Numbered from the stretch's first letter, positions 36,782-49,660 are shown. The stretch: DNA of 64,000 nucleotides from Ricordea florida (GCA_949710005.1 OX453277.1:2955001-3019000); one strand, 5' to 3'. The notes: generated by a model from the sequence alone, not told the origin. Program-made: numbers and translations.

Positions 36782-39486
36782 GAAGGTAGTCCTATTTTTG
36801 CGATCGGAACGTTTTAATAGAATTTCGTTTTCCATTTCCTTTAGGGACCGAGGTAGGGGGCTAGTGGAATTCCTTGAACTGTCATTAAGAATTTGCATGC
36901 CCCGACCATCAGTCCATAAAGTTCTCATGCCCTCCCCCCCTCCCAAAAAAAATATATTTTTTGCTGTCCTCTCCTTTAGGCCATTTCTTAACCTGCCCCT
37001 CCCCCCCCCAAATTCCACCTGCCCCACTTACCTCGAAAAAATTAAACGTCCCTGAAAAATGAGTCACTTATAATACTTTTAATGTCAGTTCCAGATTCTT
37101 TTTGCAAGCAGGTGTGTTTTTTGATGAACGTTATCTAACAATACCTAACAGAATTTCCCAATTTTAAAGTTTATTTTCCATTTGTCGAAACCGGCGTGCA
37201 TGACCGGTTTACCAGCACTTCCGGGTGGCGTTCGTGACGTCACCGGTGAAACAATGATTCGTTTTCCTACTTGACCGTTAGGAGCGGGCTTGTTTGATCT
37301 TGTTTTCGTTTTTCTTTCATACCGTAGAATTCTTTTTAAGTTACCGTTAGCATTTCATATATTCCCATTCTTCACAAGGAAGGCTTGCCGCTGTACCCTC
37401 GGGTCTTCAGAAAGCTTAGAAAATGGCCTCTTCGAGTTTAGCTTTGTTTTCGGAGGACAGCAAAGAAATCTATCAACTGTAGTTTGCTCAAGCAGTTGTA
37501 TTGTGTCGTTGATTGACGTCATTGTTTTGTTAGTACCAAATCAACTTCTTGACCGTATTTTGCTAAATGCCTCAATAAGTTACTGAAATCAGGGAGAGGT
37601 TTTGTGATTGTAGAGGTTTTCAACATCGAAAGTTAAGTGCTATACTCAGTTTTCCTTTTAACGAATTTTGATAAAGTTTCGCTTACTGATTATCTGGCTT
37701 CATCCTCTCTCATCTCTGTGCTTTTTTGCCACTCCAAGCCCGCAAGTGGAGCACTCTTGAGACAAACACTAGATTCTATTTTGCGCAGCGGGATTGGACT
37801 CTTACGCAACTGGATTTTAGAAACATAGTTCTTTCATTTCAATCAAAGCATGACTAGCTTCGCGATGGTTTTTTTTCCTCTTTCGTAAAATTCTCTGTAA
37901 TTGTTATCGCTTCCCTGTCCCAGTGTGATTTTACACTGTTACGTCTCTTCATATGTGACAAAATAAAAGTGTCGGCTTTAGTAAAATTTTATTAGTGAGG
38001 TCACCTTGTGACGTCTATCATGAAAGTTATTCATTTCGTAGCCGAGTAAATCTGTAGACGGTTCTCTATTGCATACCTTGGATCAGCGACTTTGTGTTTA
38101 TCTGTTATCGAGAGATGAAAACGAGCAAGGTGGAGGTTTATCCTTTTTAAGCTTAATTCTATAGAGAAACAGCACGCTTTTAGAGCGCTTAACGTTTTCT
38201 CTTCGGTTACCATGGAAGCTGTGAAAGACTTCGAGGGAAGCCATTTCAGGGGTGAGACCATCTGCTGAATTCAAATGAAAATCAATATTCAGTGCGTGAA
38301 CAACACTCATCGAGGCTCGCCTTGCTGTATCGTCCTGAGGCTAAATTCTACTTAACTCTCGATGTAACATGTTAACGAGTTATCGCCACAAGGAAACTCT
38401 TACTTCGGGCCCAAACACACCTTCATCAGGGGCAGGCGAAGAGGTCAGTACAGTCACTCTAGTCCTGTTGTTTAAGAAGATTATTAGGATCCAAAAAGAT
38501 AGCGAAACCACAAAAAATTTTCTTTGCCGTTAACCTTAAAAAGGCATATCTTTTGGCAGCAAAATCAGCTCCATCGTCAGTATTTGAATTTAAATTCATC
38601 GTTAAGAGACCTCTCTCGTGGACGAGCAGCAATAATTTTTCGATACGTATACCATAAATCCTATTTTGAAGGATACAAAGTACAATTTCATCTGTGATTT
38701 ATAAGTCGTATGTGCCATTTAACAAGGGATGAAATTAAAGTTAAAATCAAAGTTTAATTGCTACTTGACGATTATAGTCAGCAAAACTGGACTTTTGAGA
38801 GAATAAAATTGCTAGTCTTTATGTAAAGTTTTATGAGTGTTATGATCTAGGCGATGCGATCAGTATTATATATTGTTTATATATCCATTATACTGGCTGT
38901 TCACATGGAGAGTGCTCAACTCATGATTAATTAATTACTCCTTAAAAATATTTTGGAATCTTACCAGCTGCCAGTAGCAACCGATGTTGGAAATTTAAAC
39001 TTTTGTGGATTAGGCATCAATTTCAAAAGTAATTAAGGACAGTGTTTTATTCTCATGCGCGCGAGTACGTATTGAAAATTATTAGTAACGGGGAGTGAAC
39101 CATAAACGTTACAAAATGAAATATTAACGACTGCTGTAGATATTGCCCTTTATTGGAAAGAAGTAAAAATCGCACAGCAAAACATCTGACGCGGCGACGA
39201 AAAGTGACAGCTCCGAGAACCTTCAGCAGCCAAACCTTCCTGGTACGAATTTGACCAAACTCCGGAGCTATATAGTCGGCGGACAATTCTAGGCTGAATA
39301 GAGCGCGAAATCCGACAAGAGTTAACTTCTTTATAGTGATATTCACCTTTATTATATGGACAATAGTGTTTTACCGGAAACTAAAACTCGTATTTTCCAA
39401 ATTTTCACTCAGTTAAGATATGAAAAAGTTAATATGTACCAAATTTACCGGATTTACGCGCGCGTCTTAACAAAATTTTCCCGCTA
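36782..39486. other. Intergenic stretch, no gene identified
   Basis: Contains C-rich tracts (36930-37015), a consensus CRE palindrome TGACGTCA at 37235-37242 within a locally GC-richer patch, and a 19-codon frame (MASSSLALFSEDSKEIYQL) at 37423 that ends without a good donor. I see no supported gene. Confidence 0.45.
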
Positions 39487-39630
39487 GTTTCTCGTTTATA
39501 TAATAAAAAGAACATTACACGGTGGCTTGAAGATATGAATTTTATTTCTCGTGTTAAAAACAACATTTTACTCGAAAATAAAATTCATATCTTCGCGTCA
39601 CCGTGTAATATCCTCTATATGTGAGAAACT
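39487..39630. mobile_element. Hairpin MITE of about 143 bases
   Basis: Left ATTACACGGTGGCTTGAAGA then TATGAATTTTATTT is mirrored by AAATAAAATTCATATCTTCG and CACCGTGTAAT; weaker pairing extends out to AGTTTCTCG ... GTGAGAAACT. Confidence 0.75.
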
Positions 39631-40399
39631 AAAATCTAGTTTCGCAATATTTTAAGCTATCATCAGGTGCCCAATTTTCGAAAGTCTCGAGACGTTTTCG
39701 GACGTTTTCGGACGCGACATAGCGAAGAAGTTTTTGTCCATCATACAATTATTTGCCAGATATAAAACCTCTTGCCCTTTAAAAGCATGTCAAAAGAATA
39801 GGTTTGTAAAGCGAGCGCTTCATATTTTAACAGACATTTTTTGAACCGAAAAGTTATCGATCGGGACTTTCGGGAAACGCATGCTTGGCCAATATGAAAA
39901 GAAGCGTGATGTTTGAATACAGCCGAATTATTTGTCCACTGCGTCAGTAGATTGAAACTGAGAGAACAGAAAGCTAGTTAGCCTCCATATGTCTACACAA
40001 TGTTAGCGTATGCACCGAGCAGCAAAAAAAAACAAACAAACAGTACAAATAGATTGGTTCCATATTATTCACTCTTTAATAAATTCGTACAATAAATAAA
40101 CTGTTTAGGAACTTTGATTGTACCCGCAAAGCATGCATGGAATACTGTAGTCTTGGTCTTACTGCTCTACGGAATTAGCTATCCTACACGCTGTATGCCA
40201 AAATAAAAAATACCAAAACCTCAAAGTTCGAGCTAAGTGGAAACTTTTCATTCCAAACTGTTCGTTTTTTATACCAGCTGGTAATCACACGGGTCGAAGC
40301 TCGAGTGCTGCTTGGTGTTGGAAAACAAATACTACCAAGGGAAGCTGCACTATTCCTATAGCATTTCGTTTTTTTATCTAAGTGGTCACGTGATAATTT

Positions 40400-40760
40400 C
40401 ACTTTGTACTGTTTCTTTTACTATGCAGTATGGTTCCAACTTTTTCATCTGTGGATCGCACCACGCAGTAAAACCATTCTGTGGAGAGCTACGGAACAGC
40501 TCTGAACTGTGATAATGTTTGTTTTACTATACATTGTGGTTTTAATTTTTTTCATCTGTGGATCAAACAATGCAGTGTGAACACTCTTCAGGAAGTAACA
40601 GGGCAGTGCTGTATTCTAGTACGTTTTTTTCTTACATATAATTCAGTGCAGCGTGCTTAGGATGATGCCTTATTTGGAAAGTGACGAAAGCTACTAATCA
40701 GTATTAGTTTTATCATCTGCGTCGTGAAATCATGTAGTGTGGCAATTTCGAATTTTCTTG
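40400..40760. repeat. About 108-base satellite, three to four degenerate copies
   Basis: Same unit as 35565-35950, marked by TTTTTCATCTGTGGATC, CAATGCAGTGTGAACA and CAGTGCTGTATTCTAGTAC; more diverged here. Confidence 0.7.
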
Positions 40761-41286
40761 GAAACATTTTGAACGGTGTGACTCTACATATTGCATATCG
40801 ATTTTCTCGAAAATAAAATTTGGCCTTTTTAACCGCTTTGTCGGACTAAAACCTACTCAATAAACTGTTCGAAAACTGTTCTCTAAAAAAACCTTGTAAT
40901 TGTTGACTTTATTATGTTTATTTTCTTTAAAATCGATCATTCAATACTGGCTATATTTGCTCGGTTAAGAGTTGCCAGTCATACCGGAAACAATGTCACC
41001 CCGCAGCGTGTTTTCTCATTGGCGAGTGCTCTAAGTGCCAGCAGGAAGGGCAAAAGTTTAACCATCGCTCATCAAGCTTCCTTTAAATTCTCTGTACATT
41101 TTTCTTTATAATAACATGAAATTTTCAGGTGTGTTATTAGGCAACGGGTTTTACTTATAGACGAAAAGGATTCGATTGCATTTTCAAGGAAATTTGGCGA
41201 GAAACGAAGAGAAATGCTGAATTGTGCTTCTCAGTATGAAGCGACAGCTAAACCACGTGATAAATAAGATTCTGACTGTATGACAG

Positions 41287-41417
41287 ACAAATTTCGCACC
41301 ATCAGCAACGGTTTCGTTGCAGCCAGGAGACTAGATGGCGCGAGTCAAGACCAAAGAAAGATGGCGTATGTTATGGCTGGTGCCTCGCACATATTTGACT
41401 TGACCGAGCTGGGAAAG
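41287..41417 (+). other. Candidate second exon, product unknown
   Basis: Between an acceptor (GTATGACAG) and a good donor (GGAAAG|GTAAGC) lies an open frame reading KFRTISNGFVAARRLDG and ending HIFDLTELGK. Entered in phase 1 from 36084 it keeps this frame, and it leaves in phase 0. No family recognised. The frame could also start at the ATG at 41280. Confidence 0.25.
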
Positions 41418-43157
41418 GTAAGCTTGTCTTGGGTAAATTTACTAGCGAATTGAAAGTCTTATTGGTCATCAACACCCGATGAAGTACAGGGACAACACAT
41501 CATTCCCTATTTCGGAGAAGTTAGCCTTTCTAACTTTCAATGATATGGTGTGATTTAGATACTGAAATGGTTGAAACTGGGCTTTAAATACGTTGTTAGC
41601 AGAGGCGCTCGGCCGTAGATTTTGGAAAGCCTTTTAACTGCTCCAAATGTATAGTTTCAGCCAACTGTGACTCACGACCTAAGAGCAGTTTTGAAAGAGA
41701 ATTGTATTGTAACTGGCCCAACAAACAGCGTGTCATATTTAAGGTTGTCTTCGACAGGATTTCAGCCCACAATTTGGATATAATTCGTAATGTCGCCCTA
41801 ATTCTCTCCTCGGAGACAGTTCACTGGATTTATTTGTTAACCCGCTTTTGTAACTCTATGTAGACGAAATCCAATACATCCCGGGAATACATAGCCCTTG
41901 TTTGTGGTGAAATGAAACCAAGCAAGCCTTTCATCACCTAAGTTACCGTTTTATTGCTGAGACACAGTCCATTATTTCCCGGGGAAAATTTGCCTCTGAT
42001 AACGAGAGGTGATTTAATCTTATTTAGCAATCTTTTAAGATTAATAATCAAAAGAGAAAACAGAGTGGACATACTCATAAGTTTAAAGCATTTAAATTAG
42101 TTATTGTAAGCAATATTTTCTATGGTTTTTATACCAGCGAATTGTAAACGCAGCAAGCTGGTTAAACACGAAAAGAGCTTGTTAATCAAACTCCAGCTAC
42201 CCGAGTATTTTCTCCGTACTTCAAGGAGTTTGCCGCACCGTTAAACGTATAAAAATATCGGTTCTTGCTTACTCGCTGTGAGTGTAACTGGAAAAAAAAT
42301 CATATTAAGTGGATTTTCGACCAATCAGAGCTCGTGTAATATCTCAATTGTTGTTAAATAGCCTTTTGGCATGGAAGGCTATATTACGATAAAACCAAGA
42401 AAATTTGAATAATTTACTGCAACGGATTATTCATATTCCGCGTGTATGGAAAATTCAGCCTCTAAGGTGATTTGAATTTATGGATTTCATCCAATCAAAT
42501 GTTCGAATCTTTCAAACGACGTCAGTGGACCAGGCCTATTGTGATTCTTATGGCCATTGATTTCAACTTAACGCTTTCAAAAATCTGCATGCTAAAAAAT
42601 TTACCCTAGGTTTTTAGGTTGTAATCCAGCCATCCATCCACAGATAAAACCTTAACAGCAGTTTTTGTTTGAAAGCATTCATCCTAGCTTTGTTTTGTTA
42701 TCATGAATACCTGTCGTGTCTTTTCAACAATTAAATGTCAGTTCGTGACCAAGCTTCTTGTGAGCTTTATCTACAATGAAAGAGCTCTATTCAACCAGTT
42801 TCGATCTTTGCTTCAGAAAACTTACTATTAGCTACTATTCATTTGCCAAAAGAAATTTTGAAACTCGTTACGTTAGCCCGCAATTTTTAGCAGAGAGGCT
42901 GCTAAGTAATACTGAGGTGACGTCAGTCCTCGGCACTTTTGCTGAAAAGGACGTACTTTGGCAGTTTGGCGCCAAAAAATATGTTTACTAGCAATTTTCT
43001 CAACAATGCTGTTTTGCACCAGTTGATACAAGTTATGAGCATGAGCGAAACAGCTACTACGGTGCTTGTAATTATAAAGTTCCTCCAATCTTTGATTGAA
43101 TAAAGCTTGGCCTGTCTAAGGTCAGTTAAAAAGCTTCATTTTTTTCTTCAAGCTTCT
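41418..43157. other. Intergenic stretch, nothing identified
   Basis: AT-rich, with no clear repeat or gene. Short open frames near 42776-43088 on both strands lack splice context and family resemblance. Confidence 0.4.
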
Positions 43158-43730
43158 GAGCGGGCCGGAATCCTAAATCCTCGAATTTGCCGGCTAATCA
43201 CGCGCGCGTGACCGGTCCAGCTTTTTACCATGCGGCCCACGGGCGGGATTTTTTACCCGCTGTAGCGATTTCGGCTCGTTAAAAATATTTAAGTTACAAA
43301 AAAATGAAAAAGTTATTTACCGGGCTGGGTTGGTCCGTATGGGGAAAAACTGTACGCTTGGTCTTGGGTATGTATGAAAGAAGAACCCGTGGGAGCCACG
43401 ATTTTAAATTTTTAGTTCCAAGATCAAAGAAAAATGTTTTTAAGTTTTCATTTTTTCCAAGAACAATCTGTGAATGGAACTCCCTTCCTGATGATATTGT
43501 AAATACAACCTCTGTAAATAAATAGTTTTAAATCTAAATTAGTTAATAGTTTTTAATATTTTTAACATTCATTTTAGTTTTTAACGGTTGGTGTGATATC
43601 TGCAGATTTTTACCGACCAAATTAAATGTAGATGTAGATGTAGATGTCCCGAGGCCAAACAAGACCTCGGACACAGTTTTTTCCCATACGGACCTCCCGC
43701 CCGGTGAATAACATATCTTTATTTTTTTCG
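43158..43730. mobile_element. Palindromic MITE ('GGTCCGTATGGG' family) copy 1, split by a LINE fragment
   Basis: Left part GAGCGGGCCGGAATCCTAA, CCGGTCCAGCTTTTTACC and GGTTGGTCCGTATGGGG; right arm CAGTTTTTTCCCATACGG and CCTCCCGCCCGGTGAATAAC. A LINE 3' end (about 43372-43650) lies between the two arms. Two unbroken direct copies follow. Confidence 0.75.
43372..43650 (+). mobile_element. Non-LTR retrotransposon 3' end (RT C-terminal tail)
   Basis: The frame reads RTRGSHDFKFLVPRSKKN then FFPRTICEWNSLPDDIV and stops at 43525, the typical end of CR1/RTE-like reverse transcriptase ORFs (FFPRTxxxWNSLP). An AT-rich 3' UTR ends in GATGTA repeats (43627-43645), a normal LINE tail. 5' truncated. Confidence 0.8.
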
Positions 43731-43739
43731 CATCCATCT

Positions 43740-44028
43740 GAGCGGGCCGAATCCTTAATTATCGAATTTGATTGGCTAATCACGCACACTTGACCGGTCC
43801 AGCTTTTTACGATACGGCCCACGGGCAGGATTTTTTCCCCGCTGTGCCAATTTCCTTTCTCTTTTCTTACTTTAAAAAGGAGACATCCAAAAGAAGATAA
43901 ATACGTTTTTTACCGGGCTAGGTCGGTCCGTATAGGAAAAAAACTGTGCCCTTGGTCTTGAGAACGGCCCGGGACCTCGGGCACAGTTTTCCCCCATTCG
44001 GACCTTCCGCCCGGTAAATAACATATAT
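43740..44028. mobile_element. Palindromic MITE copy 2
   Basis: Same family as 43158: GAGCGGGCCGAATCC, CCGGTCCAGCTTTTTACG, then hairpin arms GGTCGGTCCGTATAGGAAAA and CAGTTTTCCCCCATTCGGAC. Confidence 0.8.
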
Positions 44029-44047
44029 TTATTTTTTTCTCCCGAAT

Positions 44048-44358
44048 CTCATCGGGCCGGACTCCCAAATCTTCGAATCTGATTGGCTAATCGCGCGCTC
44101 GTAACCGGTCCAGCTTTTTACGATACGGACCACGGTCCGGATTTGTATCCGCGCTATTCGCGGCAAATTGAAATTGTTGCGAAAAAAAGCAAACAAACAG
44201 AAAAAATAAATAAGTTATTTACCGGTCTAGGTCGGTCCGTATGAGAAAAAACTGCGCCCTTGGTCTTGAGTATGGCCCTCGGCCTTCGGCCTCGGGCCGT
44301 ACTCAAGACCTCGGGCACAGTTTTTTCCCATACGGACCTCCCGCCCGGTAAATAACAT
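44048..44358. mobile_element. Palindromic MITE copy 3
   Basis: Same family; hairpin arms GGTCGGTCCGTATGAGAAAA and CAGTTTTTTCCCATACGG with the central palindrome GGCCCTCGGCCTTCGGCC. It lies in direct orientation to copies 1 and 2. Confidence 0.8.
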
Positions 44359-44777
44359 TTATATCTACTAAATCATCTACACGGTTCTTTGTTTATTCAG
44401 TTTTATATGATATGCACCATGTTTACTGTTGTTTCGTTGTTTTGCTGTTGGCTACAGAGGTATTTTTTAGGGAGACACGCTGTAATGTCATTGTTCTTGA
44501 GGCAAAAACTAAGATAGCAATCTTGGAACAAAATATTCTTTTGAAGATTATATAATTTTTTGTGCCTAATGAAACACTGACACGCTATACCAAGTCTACA
44601 TGTATTTTATTTCCTCTTACTTTGTTTCCCAGCTCATCTAATGAAATTCCTTTAATCTTCGATGCAAATGAAATGTCATTGACTAAAACTGAACTGAGTA
44701 TCGAACAGTTAAGTGGGTGTTTTCGTTAGAAAAAGAGTTTCCTTTTTGAAGGAGCGCAGTCACTGGGTTTTGTACAA

Positions 44778-45104
44778 CTAAAAGTCGGGTTTGCAGTATC
44801 TGATGGATCTCGGGACGAAAGTCCTCTTGGTCTTGCTCCAGTAAGCGCTGAGCGTATTCGCAAGCGTTGCACTGAGGGCTTTCTTTGCCGGCTCTCTCGC
44901 ATCATGTCCGTAGAAAGTGGTACAGGGGACAAACGTCCCCATGGTGACTCTTTCAAGAGGTGCATTACTGGCCGGCACGGCTCCGCTGTCCTCACTGCTA
45001 TGACTTAAGATGACCTGACACAACAGAAAAGGTACGAACGAAGAGGTTGCTCTCTTTGAAAACTCAAACGGCACTGATGCAGGTTCTCTTCTTTTGCTCT
45101 TCAT
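44778..45104 (-). CDS. Uncharacterised 108-residue ORF
   Basis: Minus-strand frame from an ATG at 45104 to a stop at 44778. Composition is markedly less AT-rich than its surroundings. It has a basic start (MKSKRREP), a hydrophobic stretch SSFVPFLLCQVIL (about 21-33) that could be a signal peptide with a long n-region, and two later Cys (FVPCTTFYGHD, RYCKPDF at the end). An overlapping frame on the same strand (44726-44995) is open too, which weakens the case. I do not recognise it; it may be an exon, a small secreted protein or chance. Confidence 0.2.
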   Translation of the reverse strand: MKSKRREPASVPFEFSKRATSSFVPFLLCQVILSHSSEDSGAVPASNAPLERVTMGTFVPCTTFYGHDAREPAKKALSATLANTLSAYWSKTKRTFVPRSIRYCKPDF

Positions 45105-48100
45105 TTTAACGATTTTTCCAAGAAATCAACATCCAAGTCACCATATTTCATTCAAGACTGTGTCAGATAAACCCGGAAAACTTAAATTTTGGATTGGTTT
45201 ACCACTGGCCATTTTATCCGAGAAAAGAACTGGTTGCTTTAATTTTTCCGCGGTTTTAGGCAGACAGGCAACAGAGCATTACAAATTCTCTGAGAGCTTT
45301 TCGTTTTCATTTTAATTTCTCTGTCTCCTCTTCCATCTCCATTCCTTTTTCATTTTTAAATCTGCTATTAGAGTAAAATTTCCATTCCGTAAAATATATT
45401 GCCAGCTACATATAAGATTAAGGCGACTCCAGTTCCATAGCTGGGATACTCGTGTGGTTTTGATAACTACAAATCTGCCAACCAGATTTAAGTACCTTCT
45501 CAAATGACCCTATTTGTAATTTCCAACTACATCTATGTTTTCAGGAGTATATCCGCATAGCTAATTTCGTTAAAATACGTTCGGCTCCGCTGTGTCGTTT
45601 CCTTGGACAAGGAACGTAATTCCAAACTGTCTCATCTTTCGGCTCCAAAGCCTGGTAAGCGCTTCTAACGAAATACGGAAGGGTACAGTCAAAACACGTC
45701 AAAACCTGGATTTTTTTTAAATTTAGTCTAAACAGGTTCTTATATATATGGTACTTAAAGCAAATTTAGGCTACCAAGGTTCTTATTTATTTCATTGGGA
45801 TATATTTTTATGTTTATATTTAAAACATTGGGATATATTTTTTATTTATTTTCAGTTTCTACTTATACTGTACACTTTTACAGCAACTCCACTGATAAGA
45901 GCCTAACTTAAAATTTTACTCTTAATAGGTTCTTATGTGGTGGAGGCTAAAAATGAAAATTTTAGCCTAACAGTTTCTTAAAACCCATGTTCTTATACGC
46001 GGGCTTTTACTGCATAACTCTGCGATGAATTAACATCTCATTGCAGAGAGAGAACCTTTCTTTGGGATCGGGTATTAAACACAGTTGTAGAGAAATCACA
46101 TAAGACATTCTTCGAAATCACTTGAATTGATCCACTTCGCGAAGGAAAGGACAAATTCATTTTCTTTGCTTGTGTCCACGGTTTGTTGCAGGTGACAGTG
46201 AAGCAAAGCGTTTGCACTATTTGCCCAATATATTAATTGCATACTTCATTGGACTTTCAAATTCTTCACAGTAACAACATTGAAGTACTTTGAGAGTTGA
46301 TAACACCTGTATCCGTGCAAATAACAGGTCCGAAGTAATAAGCCGAGTGATGATTGGCTGAATCTCAAGCTCTTTTAAGTCCGTTCAAACTTACTTCTCC
46401 TCTGGAAAGAAGGAAAAGGATTTTATGTTTATTCTTTTCTGTCACTGTTGCTCGACGCGTATTGATATGTTTTGTTTATCAAAACCACTTTAATTTTAAA
46501 ATGGTAATATATCGGCAACAATTTTTCTGCAGTTAATTGCTGTTTTATATGGCTCCTTCCTGCTATCGTTAATGCTCTTCACAGCTTGTGTTACTTTCTG
46601 CATTTTATACCACCCACTGCCCGATACAGTTAGAAACAATTGTGCAACGTATTGTGGACCACGTTAAGCCTCTTAAAAACCGTCTCCAAGGACCAAAAAG
46701 CTATTACTTTTTGTGCTTTGTGTATTGGTCGTTGTGGAAGAGGTGAGGTGGATTTAGTTGTATGGTCTGTTTAAACAGTTCCGGATATGAAGTTTTCTTG
46801 TGGGATCAAGATAGGAAAAAAGAACAACGATTTCTATCTCTTTTCGTTTACACCCAATCGCATAAAGAGGTCTTCTTCAAAGCTGTTTGCACGCTACAAC
46901 TGTTAATTGACTGGGAGATATTATGTTCTTCGGTTTTGAGTCTGTCGTGGACCCAGTTCTCAGAATTATCACCATTACAGTTCTGATTCTATAGCTGAAT
47001 ATGCGGTTCAAAATGTTTGTGCATCATGGATATTCAAGCTGATCTAGTAACAACGCGGAATCGCTCGGTTTCCAGTCACCGTTTTCACGGCGGATGGATC
47101 AGTGATTCGGATTACCTTGGCGAGATTTATCTGTTGTGTAATCAAGTAAGTACCTTCTGATATATTCCTTTTATTAAGAATTTTCCTGATTGCACAATTC
47201 CGTGAATATTCACTGAATGATTTTCTTAGAAACACTATATGCGACCAAACTTACGGTGACGCCAAGAAAATTTTCGTGTTGAGATTATTTCCATTCGGTA
47301 CCGTTGTGATTATGTTTACCAAATCTCACCTCCTAACAGTACATTTGAATTTGTGTATACGATCCCTTTTAGCAGTAATTTTAATTGGTACTGTGTTTTT
47401 GTCGTTGTTTAGGAGCGCAAGGTTGTTTTAGCTTTTTTTTTACTTTTAAGTGTAACTATTTATTGGCAACTACCCACCAAGTATATTTACTCTTTAACCT
47501 TTGGTATATATATATATATCTTGCTTCGTCATATTCGAATTGTGGACAAACTTATCAACAAACCCTAACCAGCACGCAATGAATTCATTTTTGTCTATTT
47601 TTTTGCGAGCATTGTTTCTTTCGCCTTTTTTTTATCTGTATATTTGCACTCCTAAGGAAGTTTCTCATCGTTATATCAAGTGTTAATCTTGGTTTGTTTG
47701 CTTTCTATTGTGGTCTGCGACAAAGGTATTTTGAAGAGATATTCGTAACTTTAATGTTTGCTTTGCCTTTTTTGCTATTACCGAAGCAAAATTGTATAAA
47801 TTACCATAACAACGAAAGCTTTCTGAGGAACCGGAGGGGGAGGGGAGGGTTTCTTTGTAACATTCGGTAGACAAGTATGGATCCCTTCTGAGTAAGAATT
47901 TACCCTATTTCAATCCAAAATATGCGATTTTCGATGTTTCCTTTAAATTTCATACCAAAAGAAACATCCATCCTTCTATTTCACTCGTCACCCCAGCTTG
48001 TGAACTAATAGAAAATCCTGTTCACGTTTGACAGTTCCTAACAAATTGAAAATTCCAGATATTGTTATTTTCTTCATTCTTTTTTTTAAAAAAAGAGCTT

Positions 48101-49310
48101 CTGCAACAAGAGAAAAAATTGTTTTTTTAACTAAGACTACTAGAGAAAATACCCAATTTTAGAGCCTGTTCGAAAAAATGTGCAGAACTCTCTGCTATTT
48201 CAGGCCCAAATAGCCAAAATCAGAACACCCATTTTCCGGAACAAAACAGCTACATCACAAATTCTTATCTAGCCCACTTAGATACGGAGAACTCCCCGAC
48301 TCAAGATCGAAAACGCGAGTGGTTTATCTTTTATTTTCTTGGCCGAGACATTGTTTTGTTTTTTACAAGTGGAATATATCACTTGAGGCCCCATATCATG
48401 TCAGTCTACTGGAACTGTACATTAATTCTATGGGTTCCACTTAAAGTTGAGAAGTACTTTCTTGTAAGCAGGTGAAAATTGTATCACGGATGCTTACAAA
48501 GTTATTTTGCATGCGCATTGCATTTCTTTCGCATTTGGTCACGATTTGGTTACGCGTTTTGCTCTTGAATCCAACTGAACTCGGCCTTGGTTTACATTCA
48601 GTCAGCCTCAGTTTTGTGGTGAAGTTGTAGTTCCTTTGGCAGTTTCAACTTTGTGTTTCCCTCATTACAACAAGTTCTCGGAAACAAAAAAATTAACGAG
48701 GCCTCTATTAGTTGAGAAACAACAAAGGTAACGTGCAGAACATTCAGGCAGCCTTCGCATTTCACACAAAGTTTTTAAAAATCTCCTTAAAAAAATAAAG
48801 TGAGGCATTCTCGTAAAGTTTCTAACATTAGACCTAGTTGTTAGATCCGAAGTGACTGCGTTTCGTGCGTGAAAATTTCCAATTCGACATGTTCAACGCG
48901 TACATCGTATATCTTAGTCACCTCTTAGTGAATCAAACAGAATACGCCTTTATTGATGGCTCCCAACAGTACACGAGTTTATCTCGTTTCTTATATCTTT
49001 GTTTTCAACAATGCGCTGCTTTTGTGATCAATATCTGGTTGCTAAGAGCATACATTTGCCTTTTAGAAATTTGCTTTTTCATATTGTTTTGCATATGAAT
49101 GTGTTTCATACTTAACAGTCCATACACAAAAGTCTATGATGAGTCTAGATATCATGAAATTAAAAGTGCTTTTCATAGGAAACATGCTATTCATTGCAAA
49201 CAGAGCTTAGAACGCAGATCACGGGGTTTGTAATTATGATTAAACGAAAAGTATGGACAAAAATGCAACACTGCGGAAGCTGAAATGTTTTTATCAAAAA
49301 TGCAGATAAA
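45105..49310. other. Intergenic stretch with few supported features
   Basis: Contains repeated AGGTTCTTAT-type words at 45720-46000, a TATATA run at 47506-47518 and one candidate exon at 47026-47145. I see no securely identified gene. Confidence 0.4.
47026..47145 (+). other. Candidate coding exon, product unknown
   Basis: An ATG opens 40 codons (MDIQADLVTTRNRSVSSHRF..., ending GEIYLLCNQ) that run straight into a strong donor, CAA|GTAAGTAC, in phase 0. An in-frame stop lies 28 bases upstream, so it could only be a first coding exon. It would splice in frame to exon 2 of the TRPN gene at 54009. Unsupported by any family match. Confidence 0.25.
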
Positions 49311-49660
49311 CCAAGATGGCTCAGTTGGTTGAGCACCGGACTACCGAGCTGGAGGTCACGGGTTCAAACCCCGGCCGGACCTATACTAAAGGTCTTGAAA
49401 TAACTGAGGAGCAATTGCTGCCTTTGTAATGACATCTGTAAATGGTTAGACTTTCTAGTCTTCTCGGATAAGGACGATAAACCGTCTCACAACCCTTGTT
49501 CATGATAACTTAGTGGGACTATAAAGAACCCACACATTGATTGTAAAGAGTAGGGGTCGTAGTTCCTGGTGTTGTGGTGTAGCCTTTGGGTTGGCGCTTC
49601 ACATAGGGATAACCTCATTGCGCCTTTCCCCTTTGGACAGAATTGTCTAAGAAAAATAAG
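49311..49660 (+). mobile_element. tRNA-derived SINE
   Basis: A box (GATGGCTCAGTTGGTTGAGC) and B box (GGGTTCAAACCCCGG), then the body shared with the 18292 copy (TGGTTAGACTTTCTAGTCTT, GATAAACCGTCTCACAACCC). This copy runs longer, through GGGATAACCTCATTGCGCC. Confidence 0.8.

Noticed and set aside
44640..44729. Possible terminal exon (acceptor TTTCCCAG, then SSNEIPLIFDANEM to a stop)
   Set aside because: It needs entry in phase 2, and no candidate upstream donor in this region supplies that; an open frame of about 30 codons is expected by chance.
49317..49383. tRNA gene
   Set aside because: Same reason: the downstream SINE body is shared with the copy at 18292.
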